The notes beneath the pieces were generated by a model that saw only the letters and a list, made by a program, of their open reading frames with translations, was not told the origin of the DNA and made no database searches. Of a DNA stretch of 64,000 bases, positions 1 to 10,582 are shown piece after piece. Position 1 is the first letter of the stretch, and every line of letters starts with the position of its first letter. Source of the stretch: Stentor roeselii (taxonomy: Eukaryota > Ciliophora > Heterotrichea > Heterotrichida > Stentoridae); the NCBI GenBank assembly GCA_006503475.1, contig RSEH01000207.1, positions 23,412 to 87,411 on the forward strand, given 5' to 3'. The translations under genes and the position numbers were made by a program.

Positions 1-1843
1 AAACAAAAACTTGTCCCAAATCCGTGACACAAGCCGAAAATACACTTCCCGCAGAGATTTTCACTGCTTTATAAGGCATGGAGTCAATAGTCCTAATATT
101 TGAAGTTCCATTGTTATCATCATATCCAAGTTGCCCATACTCAGCCCATCCAAAAGAGTAAATTTTTCCTTCAGAATCAAGAAGTAAAGTATGAGCTTCT
201 CCACAAGCGACTGCTTTGACACAAGTTCGAGCCTTGCTAAGTTCTTTCAACAAAACAGGCCGAAGAGCGACGAGTCCCATTTCGTCTTTCATCAACTTTT
301 TGACAGGGACTCCAAGTTGTCCGACATCAGCTCTGCCCCAAACAAAGACTTCGCCATCTTCAGTGGTGCAGACAGTGTGATACCCTCCACATTCAAGATA
401 AACAACCCGGTACTCAAACAAGCAATTCACCAACGTCGGACTTTTACAGCTATGAAGCGATCCATGACCGAGACACCCGGCGCCTCCGTATCCCCAGGTG
501 AGTACTTTTCCTTCAGAAGTGACTGCAGCCATATGTTCATATCCACTAGAAACCCACTCAACTTGAGTAGAACAAATTTCATTAACAACAGAAACATCCC
601 ACAAGTCCCTCCACAAGTCTTTCTTCTCATGCGACGAGGGAAAAGCTTTATTACTTGCTTCATTTTCAGAGTACTCAATCACCAATGCAGAGCCGTAGCC
701 GCTGCAAGCAGCGGCTGATTTAATTTTAGCCTTTTCCAGGCTGGACTGCTCGAAAATCACTATTTTTTTTGAGATTAGTGAAGAAACATCTGGAAAGTCG
801 ATACCTGGTTGAGTTTCTGGACTAGTTGTAAGGATCTGTGAAGAGGTTTCGACCATGATTTTGTTTGATAACTGCCGAATGATTCTCACTTTTGCCACTG
901 GGCCTGAGAGTTTCGCTTTAGAAGCAGTTTCGCCGTTGAGGAAGAGCCGAGCTGTTGATATTTGAAGCGGGCCTTCGTCGTCTGGAGAGGAAAGACCGTC
1001 TTCTTCCGTGCATTTTGAGCCTTTTCGCGATAAATTCACATCATTCAGTGAATTTAAATGAAGGTCTTGGTAGTCAGGGACCAATTCCACTAAAATATTA
1101 GATCTTCGAAGACTTTCTTCAGTTCTTTTAAAGTACGCTGGGTAATTTTCTTCCATTTCAGAAACTTCTCGCTCCATACTGCAGAACTTGCGGTTTTCAT
1201 ATAAAGAACTTCCAACTTCTGAATTAAATACCTGAGAGTTTTCAATTGAGATCTCACTGGCTGGAGTGATTGAGTTCAAATTAAAGTCATCTTGCATGGC
1301 AGTGAACTTTCGATGAATATCTAAAATCTTTTCTTTAGTGTTCAAAGAAATATTCGCCTTTTCTGGGCAGTTACTCGAATTTAAAGCTGAAGAAAGATAA
1401 GACCCTTGGATGGAAAAACTATTTCTCTCCATTTCTTCTGCAAGGTTGAAGGGAGTCCCGATGCTCATAAAAGACTGAGAATTCAAACTGTTCAGGTTCA
1501 CTGAATTCTTCGGAGCTGCTCCGTTGAAAGGCGTCAAATGAATCGAAGGGGTTGAGACTTCGGAGTTGTGAGACCTGCCAAATGCTGACTTTTCTTGGAT
1601 CTGCTGAAGAGAACGGCTCATGCTTATTAGCTCCGGCTCGAAACAGTCTTTTGGACTCAGCTTCGGGCCTGGAAGAGTACCTGGAAGAACAGGGAATTTG
1701 TAAATCGAATTTATTGGAATGCATGAGTACTTCGATGACTTTGAGTATGATTGAAGACCTGAGTACTCCGGGTTCGTTTCGAGGAAAAATTGGATTGGAT
1801 CTGACTCGCTCTTTGCAAGAGGGTTTGAGGCATGAGATTTCAT
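1..1843 (-). CDS. RCC1-repeat protein, 3' part beyond window edge
   Basis: An uninterrupted minus-strand frame opens at the ATG at 1841-1843, just after an in-frame TAA, and runs off the left edge of the window, giving about 614 codons with no stop. The first ~370 residues are Ser/Asn-rich and look disordered. From about residue 380 the frame holds RCC1-type beta-propeller repeats: the motifs SSGYEHMAAVTSEGKVLTWG, CGGYHTVCTTEDGEVFVWG and CGEAHTLLLDSEGKIYSFGW recur at roughly 55-70 residue spacing, the usual RCC1 blade pattern. RCC1 proteins act as Ran exchange factors or as scaffolds in signalling and cilia. The long N-terminal tail and incomplete C-terminus make a generic RCC1-repeat protein safer than true RCC1. 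No intron is visible. Confidence 0.85.
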   Translation of the reverse strand, partial: MKSHASNPLAKSESDPIQFFLETNPEYSGLQSYSKSSKYSCIPINSIYKFPVLPGTLPGPKLSPKDCFEPELISMSRSLQQIQEKSAFGRSHNSEVSTPSIHLTPFNGAAPKNSVNLNSLNSQSFMSIGTPFNLAEEMERNSFSIQGSYLSSALNSSNCPEKANISLNTKEKILDIHRKFTAMQDDFNLNSITPASEISIENSQVFNSEVGSSLYENRKFCSMEREVSEMEENYPAYFKRTEESLRRSNILVELVPDYQDLHLNSLNDVNLSRKGSKCTEEDGLSSPDDEGPLQISTARLFLNGETASKAKLSGPVAKVRIIRQLSNKIMVETSSQILTTSPETQPGIDFPDVSSLISKKIVIFEQSSLEKAKIKSAAACSGYGSALVIEYSENEASNKAFPSSHEKKDLWRDLWDVSVVNEICSTQVEWVSSGYEHMAAVTSEGKVLTWGYGGAGCLGHGSLHSCKSPTLVNCLFEYRVVYLECGGYHTVCTTEDGEVFVWGRADVGQLGVPVKKLMKDEMGLVALRPVLLKELSKARTCVKAVACGEAHTLLLDSEGKIYSFGWAEYGQLGYDDNNGTSNIRTIDSMPYKAVKISAGSVFSACVTDLGQVFV

Positions 1844-3023
1844 TTATTAGATGTTTAATTAACGATTTTTAAGGCAAAGGCTTTGGTTTTTTTTTTAGTA
1901 GGTGCGGGTATTGAATTAATACAAGAAGAAGTATTAGAAATGGATTTTTTTTAGATGGAAATTTTGAGAAGCTGGAAATATTAAGGAATTTTTTACAGAA
2001 ATTCTTATTGACTTAACACTTAAATGATGATTAAAATTTTTTGTATTACTAATTTAATAGATTATAAAAAGAATTTATCATTGTTGATTGAAGAATCTTC
2101 GAATGATATTTGAACATATTCTGATATTTTTTTATATTATAAGAAAGAATATTCCAGATTTTTTTTGAAGTTTTATAAGAAAATAATATATATGAAGGTT
2201 TAAAACTATTCAGCTATCTAAATTTTCAAAGTTAATTCCAAAATAATGGCACTTGTAATCCAGAAAGTCGTTTAGAGTTTAATAGTTGCCATATAAAAAT
2301 GTTTAATTTTGAGGTTGTTACTTTTTTGATTGGTATGCATTTAAGATTTTTTTTGTTATTTTTAAGATTGTAACACTTTTGCATGAGTTACAAAAAAAAA
2401 TATCTTTGGTTTATACAACAATTTACATTCATTCAATTTTTTTTTCTAAATTGATCTTCGAAAATTTAATTCATAATTAATATTAATAGAAACTTTCAAT
2501 AATTGTAATTGCCTTTTACCCTGTGGTTTTATTATGTAATGATTAAATTACGAAAATATTTTTTAGATTAAGTAGCACAAGAATAAACTTAAGTACATAC
2601 ATAATCTACTAAATTATTATATTTAGCTGGCTTTTACTCATTAAAATTAATTTTCACACATGAAAGAAATAATATTTTAACAATATTTAGTCATAGTCTT
2701 CCATAATATCATCTCATCTCTTTATCCAAATTGAATAAAAAGAATATTTAATTTTCATACTATGGTTTATCAATAGATACTATGTTCTTTAACAAATAAA
2801 TAGTTTAATTACAAATGGGGATTCTCTAAACTTAAAAATTCAGTCACAAACTACTTTCATGCTATCTGATCGAATAACCTTCAGATTTCTTTTTAAAATT
2901 ATCATTAAAAAGTTCTTTGTGAATGAATTATATAGTATTTTTTGTATAAAACTTGAATTCGATACTCTGATAAAATATTAGCAACCTTAACAATTTAAGG
3001 CTAGAAAAATTAAAATTCAAAAT
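1844..3023. other. Non-coding spacer, 1.2 kb
   Basis: AT-rich spacer between the divergent RCC1 gene and the coiled-coil gene. It has many T and A runs and stops in all frames. I see no tRNA, no repeat family and no conserved coding frame in it. Promoters of both flanking genes must lie here. Confidence 0.6.
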
Positions 3024-4652
3024 ATGGAATTGGATTCTTATTTTCAAGAATTATCAGCGATTGATAGGTCAGAATGGAACAACATCCCAACTCCACTTAT
3101 CAAAGCTCTGAAGACCTTAAAAAAGTGCCTTGCAGGATTGCACCTTTCTTTCAAAACATCAAATGATGAGCTTTCTACTCTTTCAAAAAAGGTGACAACT
3201 CAGCTCGACGTTTATGATTCAGATATCAACTCAATTCAAAGAATCGTTGCAAATTCAGAGATAACCCTAAAAAAACAAGTAAAGGAAATCAACGAAAAAG
3301 TAAAACAAACCAAATCAGTTCTTCAAACAAATCTATCGACAGAAATTGAATACATGAAAAAAAACTACGACGGAAAATTCCTCTTCAACGACACACAAAT
3401 AAAAAGTGCCCAGTCAACAATCAAAACCCTTCCAAAATTCGAAGACGTCGAAAAGTTAATAAAATCTTTCGTTGAAAACTCAAACCATCATTTCGGAGCA
3501 TCTCTGAAAGAAGAAGTGAAAAACTGGTTCATCGATCCAGAAATCCATAAAATAAATGAAAAATTTCAAGAAATCGAAGAATTCAAGGAAAACCTGGAAA
3601 AGTAAGAAAAACTTAGAAACCTTGCTTCAATCAAAGAAAACGATCAAAAAGAAAAAGAAGCCATAAAGGAAGACTTGAAGGAAAAGCTTCAAAACATCGA
3701 CGAAACCTGTGAAATCCTTCAAAAAAGCATTGAAAAAAACTCATTGGAAATAGAAAACCAGTCTTCTAAACTCACTCATAAAATAAACGAGACGATAAAA
3801 AAGACCCAGACACAAGTGGACACCTGCATTTTAAACGTGAACAACTCACAAGAAAAGGTTTCAAAAAGCATTAAAGAGCTCAAAACGAACCTGGAGAACC
3901 AATACGAAGAAATCATCAATCTCAAAGAGTCATTCGTTCCAGCCTCACATTCAATTGTATTTGAACAGCCGCCGAGCCCATCAGAAAAAGTTGAAAAAGA
4001 AGAAATTCATCAAATATCAAAACCAAAAAAACCAAAAGATGAAAAAAAAAACACCCAAACACAATCCTTACAAAATTTCAAAGACTCTATTGAGAAGATG
4101 AAGCAAGACTTCAACAACCTTAAACAAGAACTTGAAGACTCAATTGAAAAAACAGAAAAAAACAGCAAAAACGCTATGGAAACTTTTTCAGAATATCTTG
4201 GAAAAAGTGTTAATGAAATGAAAATAGAAGTCAGTGATAGTTTATTGGAACTACGAGAAAAACTCAAATGGCTCCCGATTAACTTGAAAGAAATCAAAGG
4301 AATGTCTCCTAATGAAGCAAGAATCTTCATCTTAGAGGCAAGGGTCAGAGCAGAAGAAAACACTCGAAGTGAACAAATCACTAAAATCATCAACATGCTT
4401 GATTGCCTAAAAGTTGACTTCCGCAGTCAGACTGATAGTTTCGTCATGGGAAATATGCTGCCTAGTCTTAATTCTGGAATCGGGTCACAAACTCCTGAGT
4501 GCTTTATTAAAGAAATTTACAAAAACCCTTCAAAAAGCTTTAGAAATTCTCCTACTCCTGAAAGGGTTAATTTCCAGTTGCCGAAAAATACAAAGATTTC
4601 GATGTCAGTCGATATCAGGAAAAAGAACAAGAAGAGACTTGATCCTTTTTAG
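3024..4652 (+). CDS. Long coiled-coil protein (one 15-nt intron)
   Basis: Two frames join across a 15-nt intron at 3602-3616 to give about 537 residues. The splice joins AA to A and the frame then reads KNLASIKENDQKEKEAIKED without a break into the second exon. The protein is almost entirely Lys/Glu/Gln/Asn-rich heptad-like sequence, so it is predicted to be a long coiled coil. No catalytic motif or membrane segment is visible. The C-terminal ~60 residues are less charged and contain SPTPERV and several Ser/Pro sites. Function is unknown; cytoskeletal or basal-body scaffolds in ciliates often look like this, but that is inference. The start is the first ATG, after an AAAAT context. Confidence 0.85.
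3602..3616 (+). other. 15-nt intron
   Basis: GTAAGAAAAACTTAG interrupts the coiled-coil gene. If retained it gives an immediate in-frame TAA; removal restores one frame from 3024 to 4652. Confidence 0.85.
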
Positions 4653-5478
4653 TGACTTTTGTTGATGCTTTAATTTAGCATGAATAAATAAAAATACTTA
4701 ATGTGCACTAAATTTGAGTGAGTGTTAAGAAAAATATTCAAAAAAGGGTAAAGAAAATGATTTTTTTTTTTTTCATTAGGATAATTTTGTGTAGAGGAAT
4801 TTTGAATGGTCTCACTCTTTAAGTGATGTCATGGAAAAGTAGTTTTTTGTTTGAGTTACTTATGGTTAAATGCTCGATCTTACTTTTGACTTCCCTGATC
4901 GCGAAAATGATTTTTTGGAAATTTTGATTTGATTAAAGCTTTCCTAAGTTTTAAATCTTTCCAATTCCAAACCTTGATTAATCAACAACTCTAGAAAAAT
5001 TTGTTATTTTAAAGAGCTTTTATCAAATAACTTAAAATTTTTCTCTCAAAAGCACAAAATCAAAGAAAAAATTTAAAGATTATACAAAAAAACCTAACTT
5101 TTTTTTGAGCCGAATAGGAAATATGAAAACCATTAAATTTCTATTTAAATAGAAACTAAGTCAATAATTTCAAAAATTTCATCTAGCTGCAGGCTCAGCT
5201 CGACTGCTTAAGATTTATTAAAAAATAATGAAATATTTGATAAAGCCCTTCTCTTTAAAGGTTACTCATTTTTTTCCAATCTCAAATTTTAATTTCTTTT
5301 TGGCCAAATTTCAAACCTTTCACAGTCTATCAAGTGTTAGACTTGAATCTCTTGACATGTGATGAGGACCAGAGTTTTCTTTCGATTTTCCTTAAAACCC
5401 TTTAAAAAGTCTTATAATTCTAGAAACCCTTCAAAATTTCCAGCCTTTTCTGGTTATTAAACTTTGGATTACTCTAAT
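4653..5478. other. Non-coding spacer, 0.8 kb
   Basis: AT-rich spacer between two convergent genes. No open frame of note, no tRNA and no repeat was recognised. Confidence 0.55.
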
Positions 5479-5937
5479 TTAACCTCTCATATCGCACTTC
5501 AGCATATGTGGAGGTACTAAATACTTGCTATAAAACGTCTTTCCGCATAATGGACAGTTAGTTCTAGTGGACTTCTCGTGGACTTGTCTTACATGGAACT
5601 TAACAGCATGTTTTGACTTAAAATATTTTCCACAGATATGGCAAATACTGTTTTTATTCGAGTTGTTGTGAACTTTTCCCAAATGTTGCATGTAAGCCTT
5701 TGAGCTTTTGAAAAACAGGCAACATTCTTCACACTTATTATGATCTTTAAATTTATCTTCCACGTAGGCCTGCCAAGAATCTGCTTCTAAGTGCTTCCGA
5801 AGGTCAATTTCTTTCTTAAAGATCAAGCCGCACTTGGAGCACTCAGGGTAAAGAGTTTGCCTCGGGTTTCCAATCAAGCTTATTGCAGGGGGTGGAGGGA
5901 GAAGGCTGACCACAGAAAGATTTGGAATATTTTCCAT
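5479..5937 (-). CDS. Small C2H2 zinc-finger protein
   Basis: A 152-residue protein made largely of zinc fingers. Two are clear C2H2 fingers: CEECCLFF..QHLGKVH and CHICGKYF..FHVRQVH, each with C-x2-C-x12-H-x4-H spacing. A final finger, CPLCGKTF..PHMLKC, uses Cys as the last ligand (C2HC). An N-terminal one (CSKCGLIF..KHLE) is incomplete or irregular. Linkers are not the canonical TGEKP type, so this is not a tandem KRAB-like array. It could bind DNA or RNA; the sequence does not decide. The N-terminal 30 residues are Pro/Leu-rich. The start is the only ATG near the 5' end and is preceded by a TCTAATA element on the coding strand. Confidence 0.85.
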   Translation of the reverse strand: MENIPNLSVVSLLPPPPAISLIGNPRQTLYPECSKCGLIFKKEIDLRKHLEADSWQAYVEDKFKDHNKCEECCLFFKSSKAYMQHLGKVHNNSNKNSICHICGKYFKSKHAVKFHVRQVHEKSTRTNCPLCGKTFYSKYLVPPHMLKCDMRG

Positions 5938-6320
5938 TATTAGATAAATATATTAGAAAATTTTTTAAATGTGTTTAAGGGATGATTTATTCAATATCGT
6001 TTTGATGCAGAAAGGTAAGACTATTTGGGGTGATTCCTCAGGTGAAAACAATGTTCCGTGATTTTAAGTTGAAATATAATTATTTCGATTTCTGAGAATC
6101 ACCAAGATCTGCAAAGATTTAAATAATCCTTATCGAAAATAACTTAAATTTCATGAGTTTCTTAATTTTCTTCGAAAAGCCTCATAAAATAAAGTTTTTA
6201 TCTCGATTGGCTTAATTTCCCAAATTTCTAAAAAATTATAAAATTAAATGATTTTAAGCGGCTTGAGATACTTAAAATAAAATATCAACTTCTTTCAATG
6301 ATTGAATGAAAAACTAAATC
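5938..6320. other. Non-coding spacer, 0.4 kb
   Basis: AT-rich spacer downstream of the Cys-rich gene and upstream of the zinc-finger gene, both on the minus strand. TATTAGA occurs twice just upstream of the zinc-finger gene (5939-5957 region). Nothing else is recognised. Confidence 0.5.
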
Positions 6321-7907
6321 TTAAGTAAAACTAATATTTTTAAATGAATTTATGCACTTAACGCATCCTAGTCTCAGTTCATGATTAACACAAACAACTT
6401 TTGCATCAATTCTACAATCACAAAGCTCAAACTTAAAACTTATCCCTTCAAAATAAGGAAGAAATTCATCAATAATCACCCAGTCCTGCTTTCGAAAGAG
6501 AAAAATCCGAAGATCTAAAATAAGAGATGAAGGCAAATTGAAATTAAAATCGCAATTGGTGCTGCAACATTTTGCCTGAAATTTATTCGAAATGCTTGAA
6601 AATGTTTTGTTTTTCACATTATTGAGAAACTCGTAATACAAGTGTAGATTTTCTTTGATGAGGCAGAGAAAACATTGGTTATGATTGCAAACCAATGCAA
6701 AATCAGAGATTTTTTTACAGTTTGAACAAGTCGGGTCATTCAAAATCGAGAGAGAAAATTCTTTGTGATTATCTTCATCCAGATTCATGGAATTTTGGTC
6801 TTCTAAATAAATTTGATGTATTTCGAAACGGTTCTGATGTAATTCTTTATTTTGATAGTTAAAAATATATATGCAGCGTTGGCACTTGCAAGTTTGTAGG
6901 ATTTTTTTAAAGGTTTCTTCATTTTTAAAGCAAATATTACAGTAATAATTACCTTTTTCGCAATAAATCGCGTCTAAATTGAAAGTTATTATAGAGCAAC
7001 AAACGCATCTTTTTAGTTTTTCTTTAATTGTCCTTAAACAAAATTCACAACCTTCCAAGATACAACCGATTAAAAGGTTTGTATAATTACTTAATTCGAT
7101 ATTTATGCATGATGTGCATACAAGAAACTTTTGACATTCAGATGTTTCATATCCTTGGCAGTAATATCCGCATACACTGCATTGTTTTGATCTTATTTTT
7201 ATTTCTTTTAAATTTTTGCAGTACTCACATTTACAAATTGAAAGGGATTCTATAACTTCAGGTTTACGTAGACAATTTTCGCAATAATAATTGAAGTTTA
7301 AGCACTGTGAATAATTTTCTAAATAATTCAATTTCAGATTGCAAGATTTACAATATATTCCAGATTTCGCTGCTTCAATCTCTAAAAATTTCATAGAATA
7401 AATATATTTGCAGTAATCACATCGAGAAATTTGATCTTCATAATTATTAAAACACCCTTCATCAAAGCAACTTCCACAATTGCATAAATGTCCATTCCCA
7501 TCAAGTGGCTTTCTACAAGAGTTACAAAATTTATTGTTTCTGCATTCAAAACACAAGATTCCCAAATAAAAACTATCTGAATTTTCTAATCCTCTGATTT
7601 TTTTGCAAAAAGTGCAGATAGTCCTTTTATTTTCTCTCAAAGAATCTTTGAAGTTGGTACTTTTGATACATTCCTGACAAAACATCGCGATTTCTGAATT
7701 TTCTGATGATTTCGAGCACCTAAGACAATAATCCCCCTGCCTATCATGAATCCCCAAGACTCCCAAAAGACAATCATTGCAATCCAAAAAAAATAACTCA
7801 TTCTTGTAAAGATCTAAGCACTGCTGATGATAAAAGTGCATAGAATGAAAACTAGTAACATCCTCAAGACAATCCCCTCCACAGACAGCACACATCCTAA
7901 GATTCAT
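6321..7907 (-). CDS. Large Cys-rich multi zinc-finger protein (paralogue of 43060-44169)
   Basis: About 528 residues with more than 60 Cys arranged as repeated C-x2-C pairs, often in the form CxxC..YCxxC, spaced about 20-25 residues apart. Examples are CAVCGGDC, CNSCRKPL, CKSCNLKL and CSVCGYYC. Most repeats resemble RING or LIM half-sites, but no canonical RING C3HC4 spacing is clear. The C-terminal part contains a Leu/Phe-rich segment ending YFEGISFKFELCDC, which resembles the end of the other Cys-rich protein in this window. A ubiquitin-ligase role is possible but not shown. I chose the ATG at 7905-7907 (MNLRMCAVCGG); the frame extends 6 codons further upstream without an ATG. It is divergent from the TPR gene with a 47-bp spacer. 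Confidence 0.8.
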   Translation of the reverse strand: MNLRMCAVCGGDCLEDVTSFHSMHFYHQQCLDLYKNELFFLDCNDCLLGVLGIHDRQGDYCLRCSKSSENSEIAMFCQECIKSTNFKDSLRENKRTICTFCKKIRGLENSDSFYLGILCFECRNNKFCNSCRKPLDGNGHLCNCGSCFDEGCFNNYEDQISRCDYCKYIYSMKFLEIEAAKSGIYCKSCNLKLNYLENYSQCLNFNYYCENCLRKPEVIESLSICKCEYCKNLKEIKIRSKQCSVCGYYCQGYETSECQKFLVCTSCINIELSNYTNLLIGCILEGCEFCLRTIKEKLKRCVCCSIITFNLDAIYCEKGNYYCNICFKNEETFKKILQTCKCQRCIYIFNYQNKELHQNRFEIHQIYLEDQNSMNLDEDNHKEFSLSILNDPTCSNCKKISDFALVCNHNQCFLCLIKENLHLYYEFLNNVKNKTFSSISNKFQAKCCSTNCDFNFNLPSSLILDLRIFLFRKQDWVIIDEFLPYFEGISFKFELCDCRIDAKVVCVNHELRLGCVKCINSFKNISFT

Positions 7908-7954
7908 AATAAAAAATATAGACAATCTAAATCAAAAATCAATAATCCTTAACA
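7908..7954. promoter_or_regulatory. 47-bp divergent promoter
   Basis: The entire space between the start codons of the Cys-rich gene (minus) and the TPR gene (plus). It is nearly all A/T and must hold both transcription starts, so 5' untranslated regions are very short. No known element is identifiable. Confidence 0.5.
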
Positions 7955-8965
7955 ATGACCCAAAAACAATCATTTTACTCTCTTCCCCAATTTCACCAGG
8001 CAGGTCTTCACTACTTTTCAGACCTTCGAGTAGTGATAAATTCTTCTCTCTCAGAGAAAATAAAGTTCTTCAAGCAGAAAAAGTCAGAAGGTTACGAGTC
8101 TTTCAAAAACTGCGACTATCCAGGTGCTCTCGAAAAATACCATCAATGTCTCGTTATTTTTCGTTGGATCGAAAACCGTAACCCGAACTGGTCAAGTCGT
8201 CAAATAAACGACTCTGACTTAGCCTTTCGCGCACATCCAGTTTCAGACGAGGTCAAATCATGTCTCATCACTGCTTATCTCAACATCGCCATCTGTAGTT
8301 TAAAGCTGGAACAATGGAAAGAAGCTGAACTCGCTTGTGATGAAGTCTTGAAAATTGATGATAAGAATGTTAAAGCTCTGTACCGCAAGGCTCAGGCTAT
8401 TTCTTCTCCTGTCACTGCTGGACCTGAGGAATATAAACAGTCGATCAGGTTTTTAAACCTCGCTCTTAGTTTAGATCCGAAAAATGTGGAGGTCAAGATG
8501 AGGTTGTCTGAAGTAAGGCAGATCTCAAGTGATGGAAATGAGGAAAGGAAAGGAAATAAAGGATCTCATCGACCTTTTACTAGTTCAATTCATGAGTTGA
8601 ATGAAATGATTGCTAAGTGGGAGGTGATGGTTAATGAAATGAGTGAAGATGATGCGGAACTCAGTGTTCTTCAAAAAAATCTGGAAAAAATTAAAAAGTA
8701 TAAAAATCAACTTGAAAATAGTCTTTCTGGGTTAAGTGATAGAGAACTTACTAAGTTCAAAACAACGAAATTTGGAATTGACATTACAGACTTTCTTACA
8801 TTTCAGAGGATTAAAGAAGTGCAAGAACAGGGGTCAGAAGTTTTAAGATCAAAGCCACTTGGAACTAGGGAGACTTGGGAAGGCTGGTTCATGATCTTGT
8901 TGTTGTTTTCACTTTTTATGTCAATTGTCTCGTTCAACATCGAAAAGACAGGGATATTTAATTAA
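7955..8965 (+). CDS. TPR co-chaperone-like protein with C-terminal membrane anchor
   Basis: A 336-residue protein. Residues ~40-180 form three TPR units: EGYESFKNCDYPGALEKYHQ, then AYLNIAICSLKLEQWKEAEL with VLKIDDKNVKALYRKAQA, then a third helical pair ending ALSLDPKNVEVKMRL. The arrangement, with a long insert between the first and second TPR, matches FKBP38/TTC-type carboxylate-clamp TPR domains that bind Hsp90/Hsp70 tails. A charged, probably coiled-coil segment follows (~205-255). The last ~25 residues carry one hydrophobic segment (WFMILLLFSLFMSIVSF), so the protein is probably tail-anchored, with the TPR domain facing the cytosol. No peptidyl-prolyl isomerase domain is present. Confidence 0.85.
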   Translation: MTQKQSFYSLPQFHQAGLHYFSDLRVVINSSLSEKIKFFKQKKSEGYESFKNCDYPGALEKYHQCLVIFRWIENRNPNWSSRQINDSDLAFRAHPVSDEVKSCLITAYLNIAICSLKLEQWKEAELACDEVLKIDDKNVKALYRKAQAISSPVTAGPEEYKQSIRFLNLALSLDPKNVEVKMRLSEVRQISSDGNEERKGNKGSHRPFTSSIHELNEMIAKWEVMVNEMSEDDAELSVLQKNLEKIKKYKNQLENSLSGLSDRELTKFKTTKFGIDITDFLTFQRIKEVQEQGSEVLRSKPLGTRETWEGWFMILLLFSLFMSIVSFNIEKTGIFN

Positions 8966-9110
8966 GAAAAACATCAAGTTTCTCAGTCAAATCACTGAGC
9001 CTTTAATCCTAATTTTTCCTTAGGCCCCAAGTTCATCAGAAAAAAATGAAACTCTTGAATTTGATTGGCTGAATTTTTTATTTAAATCATCTGATCATTG
9101 CTAATATATA

Positions 9111-10514
9111 ATGAATATTTTAGAAAGCTATCCTGAAGATGTTTTCTCAACATTTGAGCCGCCAGTGCTCAACAAATGGAAAAGCATCGAACTTGAGGCT
9201 TTAGAGCCGATGCAGCTTCAAAGAGCCTCAAGCGACTTCAGCTTTTTCCCTGTAAACTTTTGTGAATTTAATGTAAAAGCGGTCCAAGACTACGAAATTT
9301 TTCCTCTTCTTAACTTTGCTGAACTGTTTTCATTTGAACCTGAGGAAATTCAAGTGAAAGTTGGAAAAGTTGATGAGAATCTTCATTTAGAAGAACTTGA
9401 AGAGTTTTTGAATGGGTTTGATGTGGTTGAAGTTCAGAAGGATAAAGAAGAGGAACTCTTCTTTCAGGGGTTTGATTTATTTGAGAATGAGGAAGAATTG
9501 GACTTTTTTAATGGGTTTAACCTGGATGATGAGCGAAATCCTCAAAGACCTGCTCGAGCTCCGAGACCGCCTAGGCAGGCCAGGCCTCAGAGACAAAGAA
9601 ATCCTCCTAGGCCGGCCCCTGTTCGTCAGCAGGGCCGTCCACAAGACGAAGAAGTTGACTACCAAGTCTTCGGTCTCTTCGAGGACCATGTTCTAATAAG
9701 ACTGCCCCACGAGCTTATTGAAGACATGAAGGAATTCGCATTTAACTGCGTTTTAGAGCTAGACCCTCACTCAATAAGCTGCAAGATCTGTTTACGCAAA
9801 AGCGACGACTACTTACAACTCGACTGTTCCCACCGTTTCTGCATCGACTGCTACAAACTTTTCTCGATGAGTCTTCTGGACTGTGGAAAAATCATGCAAG
9901 ATGACCTGAACTGTCCAGAGTGCAGTACTCGCTTTTCAGATGCTCTCTTCCTGAGGTACTTCTCATTCGAGGAAGTCGAAAAAATCAAGAACTTGAGATT
10001 TAAACTCAAGGGGCAACTTCTTGTTGCACAGAAGAAAGCTGTCTCTTGTCCGGTACCTGACTGTCCGGGCTATGCGCATATCTTAGAACATGAAAAAATC
10101 ACAGCATGTTGCAAGTGCAGATGCACACTATGCTGCAGTTGTGGACTTGCTGTCCATCCTGGAATCACTTGTGAAGAAAACGCAAAAGAGTCTCAGGATG
10201 AGACTCTTGAAAAGTTACTTTTGAGTCAGAACTGGAAAAAATGTCCTACTTGTGGAGTGCCTGTTGAAAAACTGGATGGATGCCAGTTTCTTTACTGCAG
10301 CTCCATGATATGCAAAGGTCGCAACAACCTTTGCTATATCTGTGGAAGGTTTGTTATTGAAGCTCAGCATTTTTCACATTATAAGACCAAAGGACCCTTT
10401 GGTGATACTTGCAACACTATTGACGGAATTCCTGAAGAAGTTGACCCGAGCTTGTTAGTTCCTCAACTTGGAGAAGTCGATCCTAACATGATGCAAGGAG
10501 GTGAAGAAGAATAA
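9111..10514 (+). CDS. RBR-type E3 ubiquitin ligase (RING1-IBR-RING2)
   Basis: A 467-residue protein. Residues 1-140 are acidic and contain three copies of an F-x-GF(D/N)-L/V motif (FLNGFDVVE, FFQGFDLFE, FFNGFNLDD). Residues ~142-175 are an Arg/Pro-rich linker. RING1 spans C224-C271, the IBR C313-C354 and the Rcat/RING2 C378-C411. RBR enzymes carry ubiquitin on a RING2 cysteine before transfer; the equivalent here is C391 in KLDGCQFLYC, so the acceptor is retained. The residue two positions later is Phe, where Parkin-type enzymes have the catalytic His. The motif repeats at the N-terminus may be substrate or partner docking sites (inference). Confidence 0.9.
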   Translation: MNILESYPEDVFSTFEPPVLNKWKSIELEALEPMQLQRASSDFSFFPVNFCEFNVKAVQDYEIFPLLNFAELFSFEPEEIQVKVGKVDENLHLEELEEFLNGFDVVEVQKDKEEELFFQGFDLFENEEELDFFNGFNLDDERNPQRPARAPRPPRQARPQRQRNPPRPAPVRQQGRPQDEEVDYQVFGLFEDHVLIRLPHELIEDMKEFAFNCVLELDPHSISCKICLRKSDDYLQLDCSHRFCIDCYKLFSMSLLDCGKIMQDDLNCPECSTRFSDALFLRYFSFEEVEKIKNLRFKLKGQLLVAQKKAVSCPVPDCPGYAHILEHEKITACCKCRCTLCCSCGLAVHPGITCEENAKESQDETLEKLLLSQNWKKCPTCGVPVEKLDGCQFLYCSSMICKGRNNLCYICGRFVIEAQHFSHYKTKGPFGDTCNTIDGIPEEVDPSLLVPQLGEVDPNMMQGGEEE

Positions 10515-10582
10515 TCTTGATGTAATTAATATTAAACCTTCTCAGATTTGCTTTCATTTTTATTAATATTCTGGTAATTACC

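Noticed and set aside
191-718. 175-residue plus-strand frame over the RCC1 region
   Set aside because: It is antisense to the clear RCC1-repeat frame and has no protein features.
6321-7907. Canonical RING or LIM protein assignment
   Set aside because: Cys pairs are abundant but the spacing of full RING or LIM domains is not met.
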